Assembly (NCBI GenBank): GCA_016758905.1
Contig: JAEPQZ010000010.1
Coordinates: forward strand, 124,001-188,000
Source: Umbelopsis isabellina
Lineage: Eukaryota; Mucoromycota; Umbelopsidomycetes; Umbelopsidales; Umbelopsidaceae
DNA: 64,000 bases
Reading direction: 5' to 3'
The position numbers and the translations under genes were made by a program. Positions 33,625 through 45,916 of this stretch are shown here, one piece after another (positions within the stretch are counted from its first letter, which is position 1; each line of letters begins with the position of its first letter). Under the pieces are notes generated by a model. The model worked only from the letters and a program-made list of their open reading frames with translations, had not been told where the DNA came from and made no database searches.

Positions 33625-35426
33625 TTATGCCCATGGCCCCTTGGCTAAGCTATCACGTCTTCTGGACTCGCTAACCTTTAAGCCTGCGTTTTTAGCAATG
33701 GCTCGCAATACATCGGTGAGGGAAACTACTCCAGAAGCACGATTTCGATCATCTGTCACCCATAGCCGGTGTGCCTTGGTTGCAATTAATTTGGCCACCG
33801 TTTGGTAAAGTGTGGTATCCAGCTTTACATCAAACACAGGATATCGATCCTGAAACAATGGCAAAACCGTTGGTTAAAACCTAGATGGTCTCGATTCCCT
33901 CACTTCGCATTGCAAACTTACCTGACCATCGTCAATACCCTGTCTGCTCCTTACAAATCCAACGAATTGAAAGCATGTATTCCACAAAAGCGAATTTTTA
34001 CTCTTTATGACATATTTGACCTAGTACACTTTCAAGTTAGTAAAGGAGGTGGAATAGAATGCAAAAGAAATTTGCTTATTTCCGAACTTACATCCGTGAT
34101 ACTGATATTGCCCAGCAACACTCCCATCTGTCCCACAACCGCCAAAGACGAAACGCCGAATTTACCTATACCAATATTAGAAAGAACAATTCAGAAAAAC
34201 CAAGCCTTTGTGCTAGATTTAATTTATAAATCTAGTTCAACCGTGTGCTTACTCATTAATGTCAGCGCATCCAAGACGGGTGAATCTGCATTGACCGATA
34301 ACACGGAATTATGGCCCAATCCTAGCTCTCGAAGCTATCGTAATTTTTTTCAGACATTGTATTGATATTTGATTTCGTATGTTTTGCTCGCTTACCGTTT
34401 GATTCATGAGAGATTCCAAATCAGAAAAGTTGTGTACATTTTTAAACAAAAAATCAACCACCATAGATTGCGAAAGCATGCCCTAGAAATGAATGCATAC
34501 AAGTCAGCCTTGTATTATCATCGTAGCTAGCACGTGCGCTTAGATACGCATGTGTACATTGGCCATAAAATTAGGCAAGCAAGCATTCGGAGCCATACAC
34601 ATACCTGGATGTCGCCATCCGATTTAGTGACCGCCACTAGTAGAAAGAGGTCGAAAAGTCAGTGCACTGGCAAGTTACCTGAGCAAGACGCATTACGGTA
34701 ATTTCTTTACCTCTGTGTGTTCCACAGGCAAATTCTTCCACAACAGATAAGAGTGTTGTTTCCGATAGAATGGAATAGAATGGATTTTTTCGAGATAAAT
34801 CTATGAAAGAACAAGAATTAGTCAAGAAGCAATGCGATTATCTCAGATGGATCAGCTCTTCTTACCACTGGCCAGACGAACAGGCACGCTTTGACCAGCA
34901 ACGGCGCGCCTTACTATTTCTTTGATTTCCAAGCTGGAAACATCATCCCCCTCCATTGAAAAATTGGATCGCTTCAAGACAATTAAAACATATGTTATCA
35001 AATCGCCGTAATCAAACATGCCAATGTAGGATTTCTTTCTTTCTATGCTGCTAGATACGGGCGACTTGCTTTGCGCCAAAACTGGTGCTGATGAGATATT
35101 GTTGTCAATGAGAATTTGGCATGCGTCTTCAACAAGAGTAGATCCATCGCTGGATAAATAGCAAGAAAAAGAATTAACACCACCGATTCGTCAATCTTTA
35201 AGCATCTCGTATAGCGTTGTCAATGAGAGCTATATAGTATGAGATACATGTAAATCAAAGAATTAAAAAACTAAACACTTTACATGGTAACTACTTTTTG
35301 GTCTAGGACTAAAGCGCCGGCATGGACCATAGACCAATCCCTGGAGTCAGTGGTTATACCCTCCCGATGTTTATTCCTAACCACCCCGATATTGAAAGTG
35401 CCAGTGGGTGACTTGGGAGAGCGCAT
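33625..35426 (-). CDS. Four-CBS-repeat protein, Sds23/SNF4-like
   Basis: Bateman-domain protein likely to sense adenine nucleotides. It starts MRSPKSPTGTFNIGVV (35426). The repeats follow in order. Repeat 1 is VVTIDGSTLVEDACQILIDN with NISSAPVLAQSK, and it spans an intron of about 130 bp. Repeat 2 is LSETTLLSVVEEFACGTHR, then VAVTKSDGDIQ. Repeat 3 is GHNSVLSVNADSPVLDALTL. Repeat 4 is YPVFDVKLDTTLYQTVAKLI, then HRLWVTDDRNRASGVVSLTD and VLRAIAKNAG. It ends LAKGPWA. Each TD/D after the last strand fits nucleotide-binding CBS motifs. It has at least seven small exons. Four CBS repeats are shared by AMPK-gamma and Sds23. I lean to Sds23-like because of the short N-terminus and IxSAPV pattern, but cannot exclude an AMPK-gamma relative. 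Confidence 0.75.
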
Positions 35427-36537
35427 GATATATTAGAACAATACTTGAAAAGATATGAAAGAAAGGGAAAATTTGAGCTGTGAGAAAGCTTGACATTGAA
35501 GCTACAGCCAACGTGATCCACCAAACAGAAGGTAGTCACAATACTCACTATGCACAAAATGAACACCCCCCTCGGTTTCACACCGTGGGCCAAACGTCGA
35601 TACCAAAAACTAAAAGGCTATATTTCATCACAAATGAATTGTAATTTATTCTGTACCTCTTAATCATGAGATGGTTTTAGTTCCGCTTCAACTTTTGGTA
35701 CTGTGGTAGGGTGCTAGTCCGTTGGCAGGGTGTCCGCAAAAGCGAAAAAGTTTAATTTTTGTGCAAAGTTTTTCCTTAGAAATGTGGAACCTGCTGAGAA
35801 GGCTGCCCTTGCTATCCTTGGCTTCTGTACTTGCTTCATCCTTGCTTTATTAATAAACAGAGATAGCTTCAAGCAGCTGTCAACTTTAGTGAGATTTTTA
35901 TGCACGTCTAGTTGCCATCAGAATCCTGATCAACAAATTGTCTCTCTTGAGTTAGGAAAACTATCAGAGCTCCTATTGTGTTTCCCCAACCAAACACATC
36001 ACAATAGTCTCTCCTTCATACGGTCCTGGTTTTAAATTTGTTCATGCATGCATCAGGCACTAAAAACTCTGTGATTACGCCCGCATTAATTTCTTGTAAG
36101 TTATCTGGCAGTATCCCATTTAGCTAAACTCTTTCTGATATTTGATGATTAGTGGGTTAGGCGGGCGGCGTATCCCTTTATAAAATGTGGCATCTGTGAC
36201 ACATGAGCAGGCGGGTTAATTTTCTGCTCAAGTAGAAATACGCCTATTCACAATTGATCACACACTCTCTAACTGCAAAAGTAAATGTCTCTATCGCACG
36301 TCTTTATTTGTGCTTTTTTGGGGATTTCAAAAATTGTGTATGTTACAAAAATCGTTTTCTGTCACCGATGCTATGGCAGGCAGGTATACAAAAAGAAATA
36401 TGGTTTTAAGATTTGTAGATATATGAGAGTTGGATTGTATGGAATCCTGATAAATGTGGTTCGTTTGAATCAATAAAAGAAATAATTCATACAACTCTCA
36501 CGGATGGGAGCAATAGAATAGTATTGATTGGGCACGT
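35427..36537. other. Intergenic, with two weak small reading frames
   Basis: About 1.1 kb with no gene I can support. A plus-strand frame at 35730-36035 has one possible membrane segment (ALAILGFCTCFILALLI) but no recognised family. A second at 36285-36476 starts MSLSHVFICAFLG, about 100 bp after CTTTATAAAA (about 36176-36185). That spacing is plausible for a small expressed gene, but the protein is featureless. Both are left uncalled. Confidence 0.35.
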
Positions 36538-38114
36538 TTACAAGACTGCTTCACCAACAGCCTTCTTGTCACCGAACTTGGTTTCGGCAGTGAAAACGGT
36601 GTTACCACGGAGGATGGTCTTGGCGACGACACCATGCATTTCAAGGCCAACATAGGGAGAAAGCTTGTTCTTGAATTGAAGGTCAGCAGCTTGGACAGTG
36701 AAAGTGCTTTCTGGTTCCCAGATCAAAAAGTCGGCATCGTTTCCGACCTTGATTTCTCCCTTGCGGTCCTGGATACGGCACATCTTGGAAGGTGTGTAAC
36801 TGAGCCAGTTAACCAATTGTTGGAAGGAGATACCACGCTTGCGACCCTCAGTCCAGACAGAGGGCAGACCAAATTGGACACCAGAAACACCACCCCAGGC
36901 TTTCATGAAGTCACCATCAACATCGAGACGCTTGAGTTCAGCAACGCAAGGTGAGTGGTCACTGACGATGTAGTCAATAGAACCATCCAACAAAGCTTCC
37001 CAAAGCTTTTCGCGGTTATCGTTCTCACGGATAGGAGGGCAGCACTTGTAGTGAGTAGCGCCATCGGGAATGGATTCTGAGAAGAAAGTGAGGTAGTGGA
37101 AACAGGTTTCAACTGTCAATGGAAGGCCATCAGCACGAGCAGCACGAATAGCGGGCAAAGCATCAGCAGCGGACAAATGGACAATGTGAGTGCGAACAGG
37201 CTTTCCAGCATCGCGGAACTCACGAGTGAGTCTGATAATCATGTCAATGGCATTGACTTCCAATGATTGAGGACGAGAATCGAGGAAAGTGTTGTAAGCA
37301 TCACCAGCTTGGCTAACATCGGCCTTGGTTTCGTGGTGACCATGACCACACTCCATTTCAGCGTGGAATTGAAGAACAGAGTCAGTGCCGACCAACTTCT
37401 CCATAGCAGCACGGACTTCCTTCTCATTGACGCATGGGAATTCGTCAACACCGGATTCAATCAAGAAACACTTGAAACCACGGACACCATTCTTGATCAA
37501 TGGTTGAAGATCAAACTGGTTACCAGGGATGACACCACCCCAGAAGCCAACGTCAGTGTAGCATTGGCCCTGAGCAGCATCCTTCTTCAAGTTGAAGTTG
37601 GCAACAGTGGTGGTAGGGGGAATGGCATTGAGGGGCATATCAACGACAGTGGTAACCCCACCGGCGGCAGCAGCCTTAGTACCAGTTTCGAAACCTTCCC
37701 ATTCGGTACGACCAGGTTCGTTCAAATGCACTAATAAACAAAAGATAAGAGTGTGATTAGAGTTGGTTTCTTTTTGGTTTGCATGGTATAAATGGTTGCC
37801 ATGAATGGATATTCGGTCTTTAAAGTTCCACTGATAGATGGATCTTCCATTTTTTTTTGGGGATATGGCAAAATGTGTGGAGGTAGAATCAACTTACCAT
37901 GGGCATCAACCAATCCTGGGACGAGGAGCTGATTGTCCTTCAACTCGATGATCTCGACATTCTCAGGAATTGCAGATGACAATTCTGCATTACCAACGGC
38001 AACATCGACGATCTTTCCAGTAGACTTGTCAACCAGAATCTGAGCAGGAGCATTTTCATGAGTAGGAGACAGAACTGCAGAGTTTGCCTTAACAAGCAAA
38101 TGAGTGGAAGCCAT
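36538..38114 (-). CDS. DAL1: Allantoinase
   Basis: Amidohydrolase that opens allantoin to allantoate in purine-nitrogen salvage. Two exons join at GAT GCC CAT G/TG CAT TTG, giving the metal-binding DAHVHLNEPGRTEWEGF. Other ligands and motifs are GVRGFKCFL (the lysine expected to be carboxylated), VLQFHAEMECGH, RTHIVHLSAADALP, YIVSDHSPC, and the late PYVGLEMHGVV strand. The length (about 475 residues) and all metal ligands are normal for the family. The N-terminal exon starts MASTHLLVKANSAVLSP. Codon use is strongly biased, suggesting high expression when induced. The upstream region has a TATA-like element and clustered GATA motifs, fitting nitrogen control. Confidence 0.94.
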
Positions 38115-38151
38115 AGTTTTCAGTAGTTAAAAGTTGAAAGAAAGGAAAGTT

Positions 38152-38232
38152 GATAAAGGTGGTCTTCCTGATAGGCAGGTCAAAAGATAAAAAAACTGGC
38201 TAGGAGACCAAATAGAGCAAGGCTTTATATAA
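38152..38232 (-). promoter_or_regulatory. Allantoinase promoter: GATA cluster and TATA box
   Basis: Three GATA motifs on the plus strand (38152-38155, 38170-38173, 38186-38189) lie 40-75 bp upstream of the allantoinase start. A TTTATATAA stretch lies at 38225-38232. Fungal allantoin genes are classically controlled by GATA factors (AreA/Gln3 type), so these are plausible operators. GATA is a common 4-mer, so the support is contextual. Confidence 0.45.
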
Positions 38233-38796
38233 GCTTAAATTTAATGCTTCATTTTAATTGGTGCAATCATTATATATACCCACAGTCTTTTCCGACCACA
38301 AAATAGTATATCCATGTGACTGTTTATCGGAAAGTCAATAAGCAGTTTCCACTCTGCTTGGTCAGAATTAACTGTTTTTTCTGTATGGATGGCTTTGAAA
38401 AACCAACCATATAATGCTGCCTCCCACGTATATTCAGCGCACATTATCCAAGAATTAACCTTTGATTGATTACAGCATAATTTCAGCAAACACTAGCAAT
38501 ACGCAAGTGGCATTGAGATCTGTAACACTTCTGAAGGACAAGCTATTCTCTTAGCAGAATATACGCTTTGTACCATTGTTGGAAACGCGTTAAATGAGCC
38601 AATCAGACTTGGTCATTGAAATCAAGTGGAAAGCAGCCCTCCTTGGCGTGCGCCTGGGTTGTGACTTGGCATTTTCATTTACCGATACATCAACTTCATT
38701 TTGGTTAGTGTGACGGCCAATCACAGGCAGACACAGAAATGGCATGTCGCGGTGTTTGATTACGGCCAGCTCGATCGTGGAATATCCTTGACAGAA

Positions 38797-41700
38797 ATGC
38801 CCTGGAAAGGAACATTGGCCATCTTGACAGCGTCCGCCACGCTGCTGGGATCTTTCGACCCTGTACAGAGTTTGTCTCCACAAGAAGCTCAGCTTAACGT
38901 CGCTGCTGGCAAAGCTTCAAACGATTCATTATTATGGGGTACCTATCGTCCAAACTTATATTTTGGCACTCGCCCTCGTATACCTGAATCTCTGTTGACT
39001 GGAATCATGTGGTTTAGTGGCGATAACGCTCAAGGGTTTCAACGTGAGTCTTGGATGCTGTACCTGAGTTCATTGTGGTATAGCTTGTAACTGATCTGAT
39101 ATGTAAATTTAGACATTCGTCACGCTTGCGAGCAAGGTGATGGTTTGCATGGATATGGCTATTTCAAACACGATGGCCGATCATTTGCCTTTCAAAAGAT
39201 GAAGGATCCCCTTACAGATATAGAATTGAGTACCGAGTTTATCAAGGTACCAGGAGGTAGACATGGTATGTAAACTTTGATGGACATTGGTGTTTCATAT
39301 CCAAGTAACTTGTATTAACGCATGATATAGGTGGTGAATGGGGCGTGCGCATCAAAGGAAAGCCATTGACAGAAGGCGCAATGCCTGTGACAAATCTGGT
39401 CTTTTATGCGGGACTTGAAGGCGAAGGCGGTATAGATATCGTTAGCAAATTGAGAGATGACGGTCTGCGTTCACCTGTGAAATTAGAAGGTGATTCTCCT
39501 CAATTGGGAGATTTCTCTATCCAAATTACCGATGGTATGTTCGTGTTCCGGATGCAATTGGTGACAACAATTTGTAGATGTTTGACGTTTCCCATGCTAG
39601 GTCCGAGCAACCAGGCACCACATTCAACTCTTCAACGCGATTTGACTAGAACATATTATTGGGGTCTTCAGTCCGCTGAGGATATGATGTGGAGAGCTAA
39701 AGGTAAATTTTCCTTTTAAAAGGTTTACCATGTTTATCGTGTACTGACAGAAGTAAAGATTACTTCCTTGAACAGGTTTTTGGAGCAGCCCGCGAGCGCT
39801 CCTCTAAATTGACACCAGACGAAGCTATGGCCAATTTACCTTCGTTATTTTTGCTATCCAACACAATAGACGAGTCCGAGAGCGAAGTTGCAAACCTTTA
39901 CTTCTTACAAAAGGTCTTTGAAGGCGCATTTGAGCTCGATATAGTGTTCAACTCTGATTCAAGTGTGGAGCATCTGAAAAGTAAGTCAGCGAAACTGCCC
40001 CGATTTCATTTTTAATCGATGCTTATTGTATGGTTACAGCCCAAGATCTTAACAACAAGTTGACGGCTGCAAGCAAAAATTTTGACCAGAAGTTCGAGCA
40101 AACCTTCCACCTGACTGAAAAAGGCTTCAAATCACTCGAAGAGATTGAATTTGGACAATTCTTGCTCAGTAATCTACTTGGTGGTATTGGATATTTCTAT
40201 GGATCTTCAATCGTTGATCGTTCTCACGGAGCGTTTGAAGACGAAGAGTACTTCACTGCCCAACCCATGAACGCTGAATTGACGCCACCACATGAGCTTT
40301 TTACTGCTACCCCAAGTCGGCCATTCTTTCCTCGCGGCTTTTATTGGTATGTTTATCTGTCTTTCTTATGGCACGCGAAATGGCTTGCATCCTAAGTATT
40401 AACTCCAAATGATAGGGACGAAGGCTTCCATCAGCAGGTTATCGGGAAATGGGACAACGATCTGAGGTACATATTGGCTATCTAGATATACAGGTCTACT
40501 TTAGAACAACGTACTCATTTCTTTATTCATAAGTCTCGACATCATCAAGAGCTGGGTTTCTCAAATTGATGAAAACGGTTGGGTAGCCCGTGAACAAATC
40601 CTTGGTGCTGAGGCAAGAAGCAAGGTGAGGAATAAAATGTCCATAAGAAGAAAATTAGCTTTGTGTATCATTAACTAACTTCGATTAATAGGTTCCCGAG
40701 CAATTCCAAACACAGTTCCCACACTATGCCAACCCGCCAACTCTACTGTTAGCAGTTCAAAAATTCATCGATCGATTGGAAAAACATACAGAATCACAAA
40801 TGCAAATGTCAGACGAGCCCGTTCAAAATAGAATGCACGTATCTACGCTAGACGATCCGGAGACACTCCCCAATTTGCATCTCAACAATCCTGCTTTGGC
40901 TACCCAGTGGCTGACAACTATTTATCCGAAATTGAGACTGAATTGGGAATGGTTCAGAAAGACGCAAAAGGGTCATAAACCCAGTACCGGAAACGATGAA
41001 GTCTACAGATGGCGCGGCAGAAGTGCAAACCATACCCTGACATCCGGTAAGATCAAGTGATCAAACAAGTAACCACTCAGGCTTACGCTTCCTAACTGTT
41101 CAGTTATTAGGTTTTGATGACTACCCTAGAGCTGAGCCTCCTAGCGCCTCAGAGTTGCATGTTGATCTTATTTCATGGATGGCATTCTCAACTCGTCTGA
41201 TGAAGAGCATTGCTACTCATTTGGGAGAGGAGTATAAGTCTGACGTTGAACAATACGATGAAGTCTTCCAAAATCTCTTGAGCAACATTGATACTATACA
41301 TTGGAGCAAAGATGACCAAGCTTATTGCGACGTGCTACTCACAGACAGTGGCCTTGACCCTGTTTGCCATAAGGGATATTTGTCCTTGTTCCCTCTTATT
41401 TTGGGCTTGTTGCCTGCAGACTCTCCCAAGTTGGGAGCCATTCTTGATTTGATTAGAGATGAAAAGGAACTTTGGACGCCATATGGCCTTCGATCTTTGT
41501 CAGCCTCCGACCCTAAATTCAACACTGGAGAGAACTATTGGAGAGGTCCAATTTGGATGAACATTAATTATCTCACACTTCAAAGCTTGCACAATGTAAC
41601 GTCACTTCTACATGTCATTTTGCTAAACCTTGCTTCCATTAACTAAACTTGTTTATATTTTTAAGAACTACATGGTCATTCCTGGACCACACCAAGAAAA

Positions 41701-41953
41701 AGCACAACAAATTTACAAGGAATTGCGATCCAACATCATCAAAAACGTTTTTGAGGTATAGTTGCGAGGAATGATACTTGGTCGAGATACTGAAATTGTC
41801 TCGTTATTGATACCATATTTGCTTCATAAGGATTACAAACGCACCGGATTTGTCTGGGAGCAGTACTCAGCTTTCACTGGCGAAGGTAAACGCAGTCATC
41901 CTTTCACTGGATGGACAAGTACTGTGTTACTCATGATGGCTGAGGAATACTAG
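38797..41953 (+). CDS. CWH41: Mannosyl-oligosaccharide glucosidase (glucosidase I, GH63)
   Basis: ER enzyme that trims the terminal glucose from N-glycans. The start chosen is [20 protein letters not shown], a signal or anchor segment (38797). An upstream frame exists but lacks homology. Then come [48 protein letters not shown] and [20 protein letters not shown]. The catalytic-region block is [20 protein letters not shown], then [15 protein letters not shown] and [20 protein letters not shown]. It ends [16 protein letters not shown] at 41953. About ten introns are removed; the last acceptor is AAG, before DYKRTGF. All conserved blocks are present, so it should be active. Confidence 0.93.
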
Positions 41954-42173
41954 AGATGTATGAACAATGCCCTATACCAAAAATAAAATAGTAAGCGAAA
42001 CATGCTGAAATAAAAACAAATCAAAAGTTGGTCATTTGGTTTTTTAAAGAGAATGAAACTATGTTTTAATTTGCATGGTGGATGAAATGTTCAAAGATAG
42101 ATGTTTATCTATGTTATGTTATGATACAAACAGAGTGGAATGAAAATAGAGTATCTCATGGTAAATCGTCGGT

Positions 42174-43674
42174 TTAAGCGGTTGCATCGTCTTCAGATGG
42201 CTTGCTGACTTTGTAGCCTAAAGTGACCGCACAACAAGTGACTCTGCATTTAGCGTCATATTCTCCTAAAGCTTTGATATCTTCTCCCTTGGTCTCAATG
42301 GCTCTTTGCAAATCCCAGCACTTCATCACACCATCAGAAGAAACAGAGACAAGAACATCAATAGGTTTTTTGAACGAATCGAGTCGTGGTGTAGAGGTGA
42401 TGATTTCAATGCCTTTGATACGCATCTTGTGCTGACTTATTTCCGCAACCTTGTCGCCGGTTTGTGCGTCCCATATCCTAATGCAGCGATCTTCACTGCC
42501 GACTATGAGATACTCCTTATCCGCGGCTTTATCTTTATAATACTGCATGCACAGCAACTTGGTTCTGGAATCAATAGTAACACTTGGTTCAGCATCCTGA
42601 AGTAGATACAATTGTTAGCAGGTGATAGATGGATTTTAGCAAAAAGATGTATAGATCAACACTTACGGCGACATTATATATGATGACTTGTCTTTCAAAC
42701 AGAATAGCGTATTGAGTTCCATCGGGATTCCAACGCACGACCAAACCCTCTAGAAGTACTATATGAGCACAATGTTGGCAAAATTTGCCATGTCTCGAGA
42801 TTTTTGTTACCTTTTCCAATCTTATGAACACTAGCCTTATGTGCTGTCATTAAGTTCCAAAGTCTCACAGTCTTATCAGCAGAAACTGACAAAGCAATCT
42901 TTCCAGAAGGGTGAATTGATAGAGAGTTTATACGGCCTCTGAAAGTTAAAAGTTAGCGTCAAGATTTAATCAGCAGTGCTTTCATTCAGTATTGAAAAAC
43001 GTACTGATGACCCTTCATAGTTTTCAACAACTCCCAATCCTTTGATCGCCATATGCAAATGGTTGCATCATCACTGGCCGAGAGCATGTACTTTCCATAG
43101 AACTCGATAGCGTTTATATCTCCTTGTTGCTGACCAGCTAAAGCACCTAGTTCTTTGCGTTTTTTAAGGTCGTAGAGTCTAATCCATCATGTCAGCGGGG
43201 TTACATTTGTGACACTTGCACCGTTCATCGTACTTACTTTATAATCTCATCAGAGCTGCCAGAGGCCAAGTGTGATCCACCTATAGATACGGCTCGTATA
43301 CAACCGGTGTGAGCTGGGAAAATGAACACTGGTTCAAGTCGCAGAGACAACTAATATGGGTGTAAGTATTGAAACTTGCTGCTAGATGCATTAACGGCTG
43401 TTTGTTGCAATACCTTCTCATCATCGTCAGCTTCCCAGAACGCATTGATTCCATAAAGGATACGTTCATACGAACCGGCAACGATTCGGAAATCTTCGTT
43501 TGTGATCTGCTCAGTCAGCACCTCGACTGGAAGTATAGTCTTGCCAGCGCTTTCGTCGTCGCTGTCGACTTCCTTCTTGGCTTTCTTCTTTGAGGTTTGC
43601 TCATCCCAATCAATGCTGTTTTTTGGTTGTTCTACTGGAACGTTGGGTACCCGGGATCTCTTTTTGCTGCCCAT
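42174..43674 (-). CDS. MAK11: WD40 protein Mak11/PAK1IP1 (60S ribosome assembly)
   Basis: Nucleolar WD-repeat factor for large-subunit biogenesis. The basic N-terminus MGSKKRSRVPNVPVEQPK and KKKAKKEVD suit nuclear import. Repeats include EDFRIVAGSYERILYGINAF, PAHTGCIRAVSIGGSHLASG with SSDEIIKLYDLKKRKELGAL, GDINAIEFYGKYMLSASDDA, and GRINSLSIHPSGKIALSVSA with DKTVRLWNLMTAHKA. Also seen are VVRWNPDGTQYAILFERQVI and EYLIVGSEDRCIRIWDAQTG. The spacing and the 'yseadk-legal' order LALSVSADKTVRLWNL match Mak11/PAK1IP1. Seven exons; stop at 42174. It is divergent from bS21m 122 bp away. Confidence 0.88.
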
Positions 43675-43796
43675 TTGTGAAGTGATTCAATAGGTATAGC
43701 TACGAGATTTTTTTTTCAAGGTTCAGCAAAATTACTGAGGAGAAAAATTGTGACTGCTCATCAACTGTCGCCAAACAATTTTGTGTTATTTTTGTG
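43675..43796. promoter_or_regulatory. Bidirectional promoter Mak11 / bS21m
   Basis: 122 bp between the divergent starts of a 60S-assembly factor and a mitoribosomal protein. No TATA box is seen; a T9 run lies at about 43709-43717. Confidence 0.5.
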
Positions 43797-44382
43797 ATGG
43801 TCAACAGTATCTTTCAATTCAAAGCCATGCTACGAACAAACGTTTTGGGTCTGGCTACCCGAGCACGACCATCATTGTCTATCAATGTTAGAAATATCAA
43901 CTCTTCCGCAAGCTCCAGAACCTCAACATCAAAACCTCAGTATCAGGATAAGGTTAGATCTAAGGCACCATCTACAGCCGAAAAAGTTGGCAGTCCAGCA
44001 AGTAATGTGCTACCCAGTGCAATGCCCTCTTCGTCACTCTTTGGTGGCCCCAAAGTAGAGCCATCGCTCGCTCCTTATACCGGACGAACATTGAACGTCT
44101 TCCATAATGTCAATGCTACCTACCGACGATTGGGCAGCATTCTTGCGCAAAACAACGTCAGACGAGAACTCAAGGCTAACGAATACTATGAGAAACCCAA
44201 CGTTGCCAGAAGAAGACAGAAGATTGAGCAGAACAAAAAGCTTTTTGGTGCATTGGTGCGAAAGAAGGTTGCACTTATTATGCAAATGAAGCAAAGGTAG
44301 GTTTGTTTTATATAATACCGGACGGTGTCAGTTACCATAGGGCATGAAGGCTAATTGAATTCACACTTATAGGGGTATGTAA
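43797..44382 (+). CDS. Mitochondrial ribosomal protein bS21m
   Basis: Small-subunit mitoribosomal protein of about 170 residues. The N-terminus is presequence-like (MLRTNVLGLATRARPSLSI, from the second ATG at 43827). A Ser/Pro-rich linker follows, then the bS21 core GRTLNVFHNVNATYRRLGSI, LAQNNVRRELKANEYYEKPN, VARRRQKIEQNKKLFGALVR and KKVALIMQMKQ. A short last exon (44373-44382) completes RGM and stop. I took the upstream ATG at 43797; 43827 may be the true start. Confidence 0.85.
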
Positions 44383-44520
44383 GGACGACCGACAGTTTTT
44401 GAACCTAAACTACCGGGTTCTATCATTGTAGACAATAGAACAAATTAAGCATGTACAATTCAAATTAAAAATTACTTTTTGCCCAAAACGCTTGAAATGA
44501 TATTACATTAAATGTTACAA

Positions 44521-45819
44521 TTAATGACCAAGATGTAAATTCTCTGGTCTGTGAATATGTCTAATACGGCATAAATCCCTAACAATGAAATGCCATGCTT
44601 CTTTCTCCAATCCTATTCTTCTTCCATGTTCCCATACGTTTATGCGCTTCCTTTCGTATTCTTCATCACTTATTGAAAGAAGGATTTCGTCCAGTCGATG
44701 TACCTCACTTCGTCGAACTCGAACGGAAAATGAGTCCCAGTCAATGTCGTTCTCAAAGGGCTCAACAATACCATCCGCAATGATAACAGGGACTACTCCG
44801 AAAGCAATATATTCCCAAACACGAGTGGTATCTAATGTCCAGCCTTCAGGTGCAAGGCCATACTTTGATCGAGCTAACAAGAGTGCATATTCTTCAGTAG
44901 ATGCCCTGTCAGCAATGTCCCAATTTGGAAGATGTCGGAAATAGGAGAACAATAAGGATCGTACTCCATGGGAATAAATGTCTTCTGGCTTGTTGTCTTC
45001 GCCCAAACCGCGGAATAAAGCCAGTATATTACGCTTTCTGGTTCGTTCTACCGAGTATTGAGGAGATCCAGTGCTAGTAAGATAGCTCATAGGGTCCAGC
45101 TTGGCCATATGCAGCAGTTCTGTTGCGGAAGGTATGACTATGTCTCGACCAAACCGTAATTTGACCATTGCTGCTTCACGCTTATCTCCAATTGTCGTCA
45201 AAAACATTGCCGGCTGGAATCGCTCATTGGATTGATAATAATTGTAAGTGTGATCCATTGGGTGAACCATAAAATGATCCAATCCACCGGTTCTATTCCA
45301 GTATGGGTTGCTCTTGATGATATAATCCATGACAGGATTAACATAAGCATCGTCAACGCCGCATCGCTCCTCGAAGTTCCAGTTTTTTTGTGACCAACAT
45401 TGAGAGAACAGCCAACAGCTGCCGAAAAATGGAATATAAAACAGCTCAGCTTCCTCTGGGTTTTTGGTTACATACAGCTTGTTAAAGATACTGGATGGAT
45501 CTGTCAAAGCATCGTGCAGCATGAGCTCTGACTTGTAATTCGATCGATAACAAGTTGTCTCTCTTGCAGTCTTGGAAACTTGAATGCTGGCTGGAATGTC
45601 ATATACATAAATTTTTGGTCGACAGAGCGCATCTTCTACTCGTGGCGGCCAGTAATCCTTAGTATTGACCAAGGGCAGCGGGGCTGGTCTGGGTTTTTTG
45701 ATATTTGAGGGCGACATCGATATAAAGAACAACAATAGCACGATACATAATGTCGCTATAACCGCTTGACGAGTTTTATATTTCGACATGGTCTTTGCTG
45801 ATGAACTGGAGGATTCCAA
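44521..45819 (-). CDS. Exostosin-type glycosyltransferase (GT47), type II membrane protein
   Basis: Intronless, 432 residues. A short cytosolic tail rich in Ser/Lys precedes one signal anchor (AVIATLCIVLLLFFISM). The luminal domain contains RPKIYVYDIPASIQ, NPEEAELFYIPFFGSCWLFS, GGLDHFMVHPMDHTY, RKRNILALFRGLGED, and the exostosin hallmark KYGLAPEGWTLDTTRVWEYI with AFGVVPVIIADGIVEPFEND IDW. Golgi location is implied. The sugar donor and acceptor cannot be read from the sequence; fungi have several uncharacterised members of this family. It is head-to-head with SFSWAP, 97 bp apart. Confidence 0.85.
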   Translation of the reverse strand: MESSSSSAKTMSKYKTRQAVIATLCIVLLLFFISMSPSNIKKPRPAPLPLVNTKDYWPPRVEDALCRPKIYVYDIPASIQVSKTARETTCYRSNYKSELMLHDALTDPSSIFNKLYVTKNPEEAELFYIPFFGSCWLFSQCWSQKNWNFEERCGVDDAYVNPVMDYIIKSNPYWNRTGGLDHFMVHPMDHTYNYYQSNERFQPAMFLTTIGDKREAAMVKLRFGRDIVIPSATELLHMAKLDPMSYLTSTGSPQYSVERTRKRNILALFRGLGEDNKPEDIYSHGVRSLLFSYFRHLPNWDIADRASTEEYALLLARSKYGLAPEGWTLDTTRVWEYIAFGVVPVIIADGIVEPFENDIDWDSFSVRVRRSEVHRLDEILLSISDEEYERKRINVWEHGRRIGLEKEAWHFIVRDLCRIRHIHRPENLHLGH

Positions 45820-45916
45820 AAATTCAGTAGACGGCTGCTTTTAAAAAATCAAAATTTTTGCCCAAATTCGTCCTGTGGGACAAGCTTATGAGGGCAAAGA
45901 GCTTATTTCTGATTTC

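Noticed and set aside
35730-36035. 101-codon open frame with a hydrophobic stretch
   Set aside because: No family, no clear promoter or splice context; noted in the intergenic entry only.
38594-38796. Longer N-terminus for the GH63 gene from upstream in-frame ATGs
   Set aside because: The upstream residues lack family similarity, while the ATG at 38797 begins a clean signal/anchor segment.
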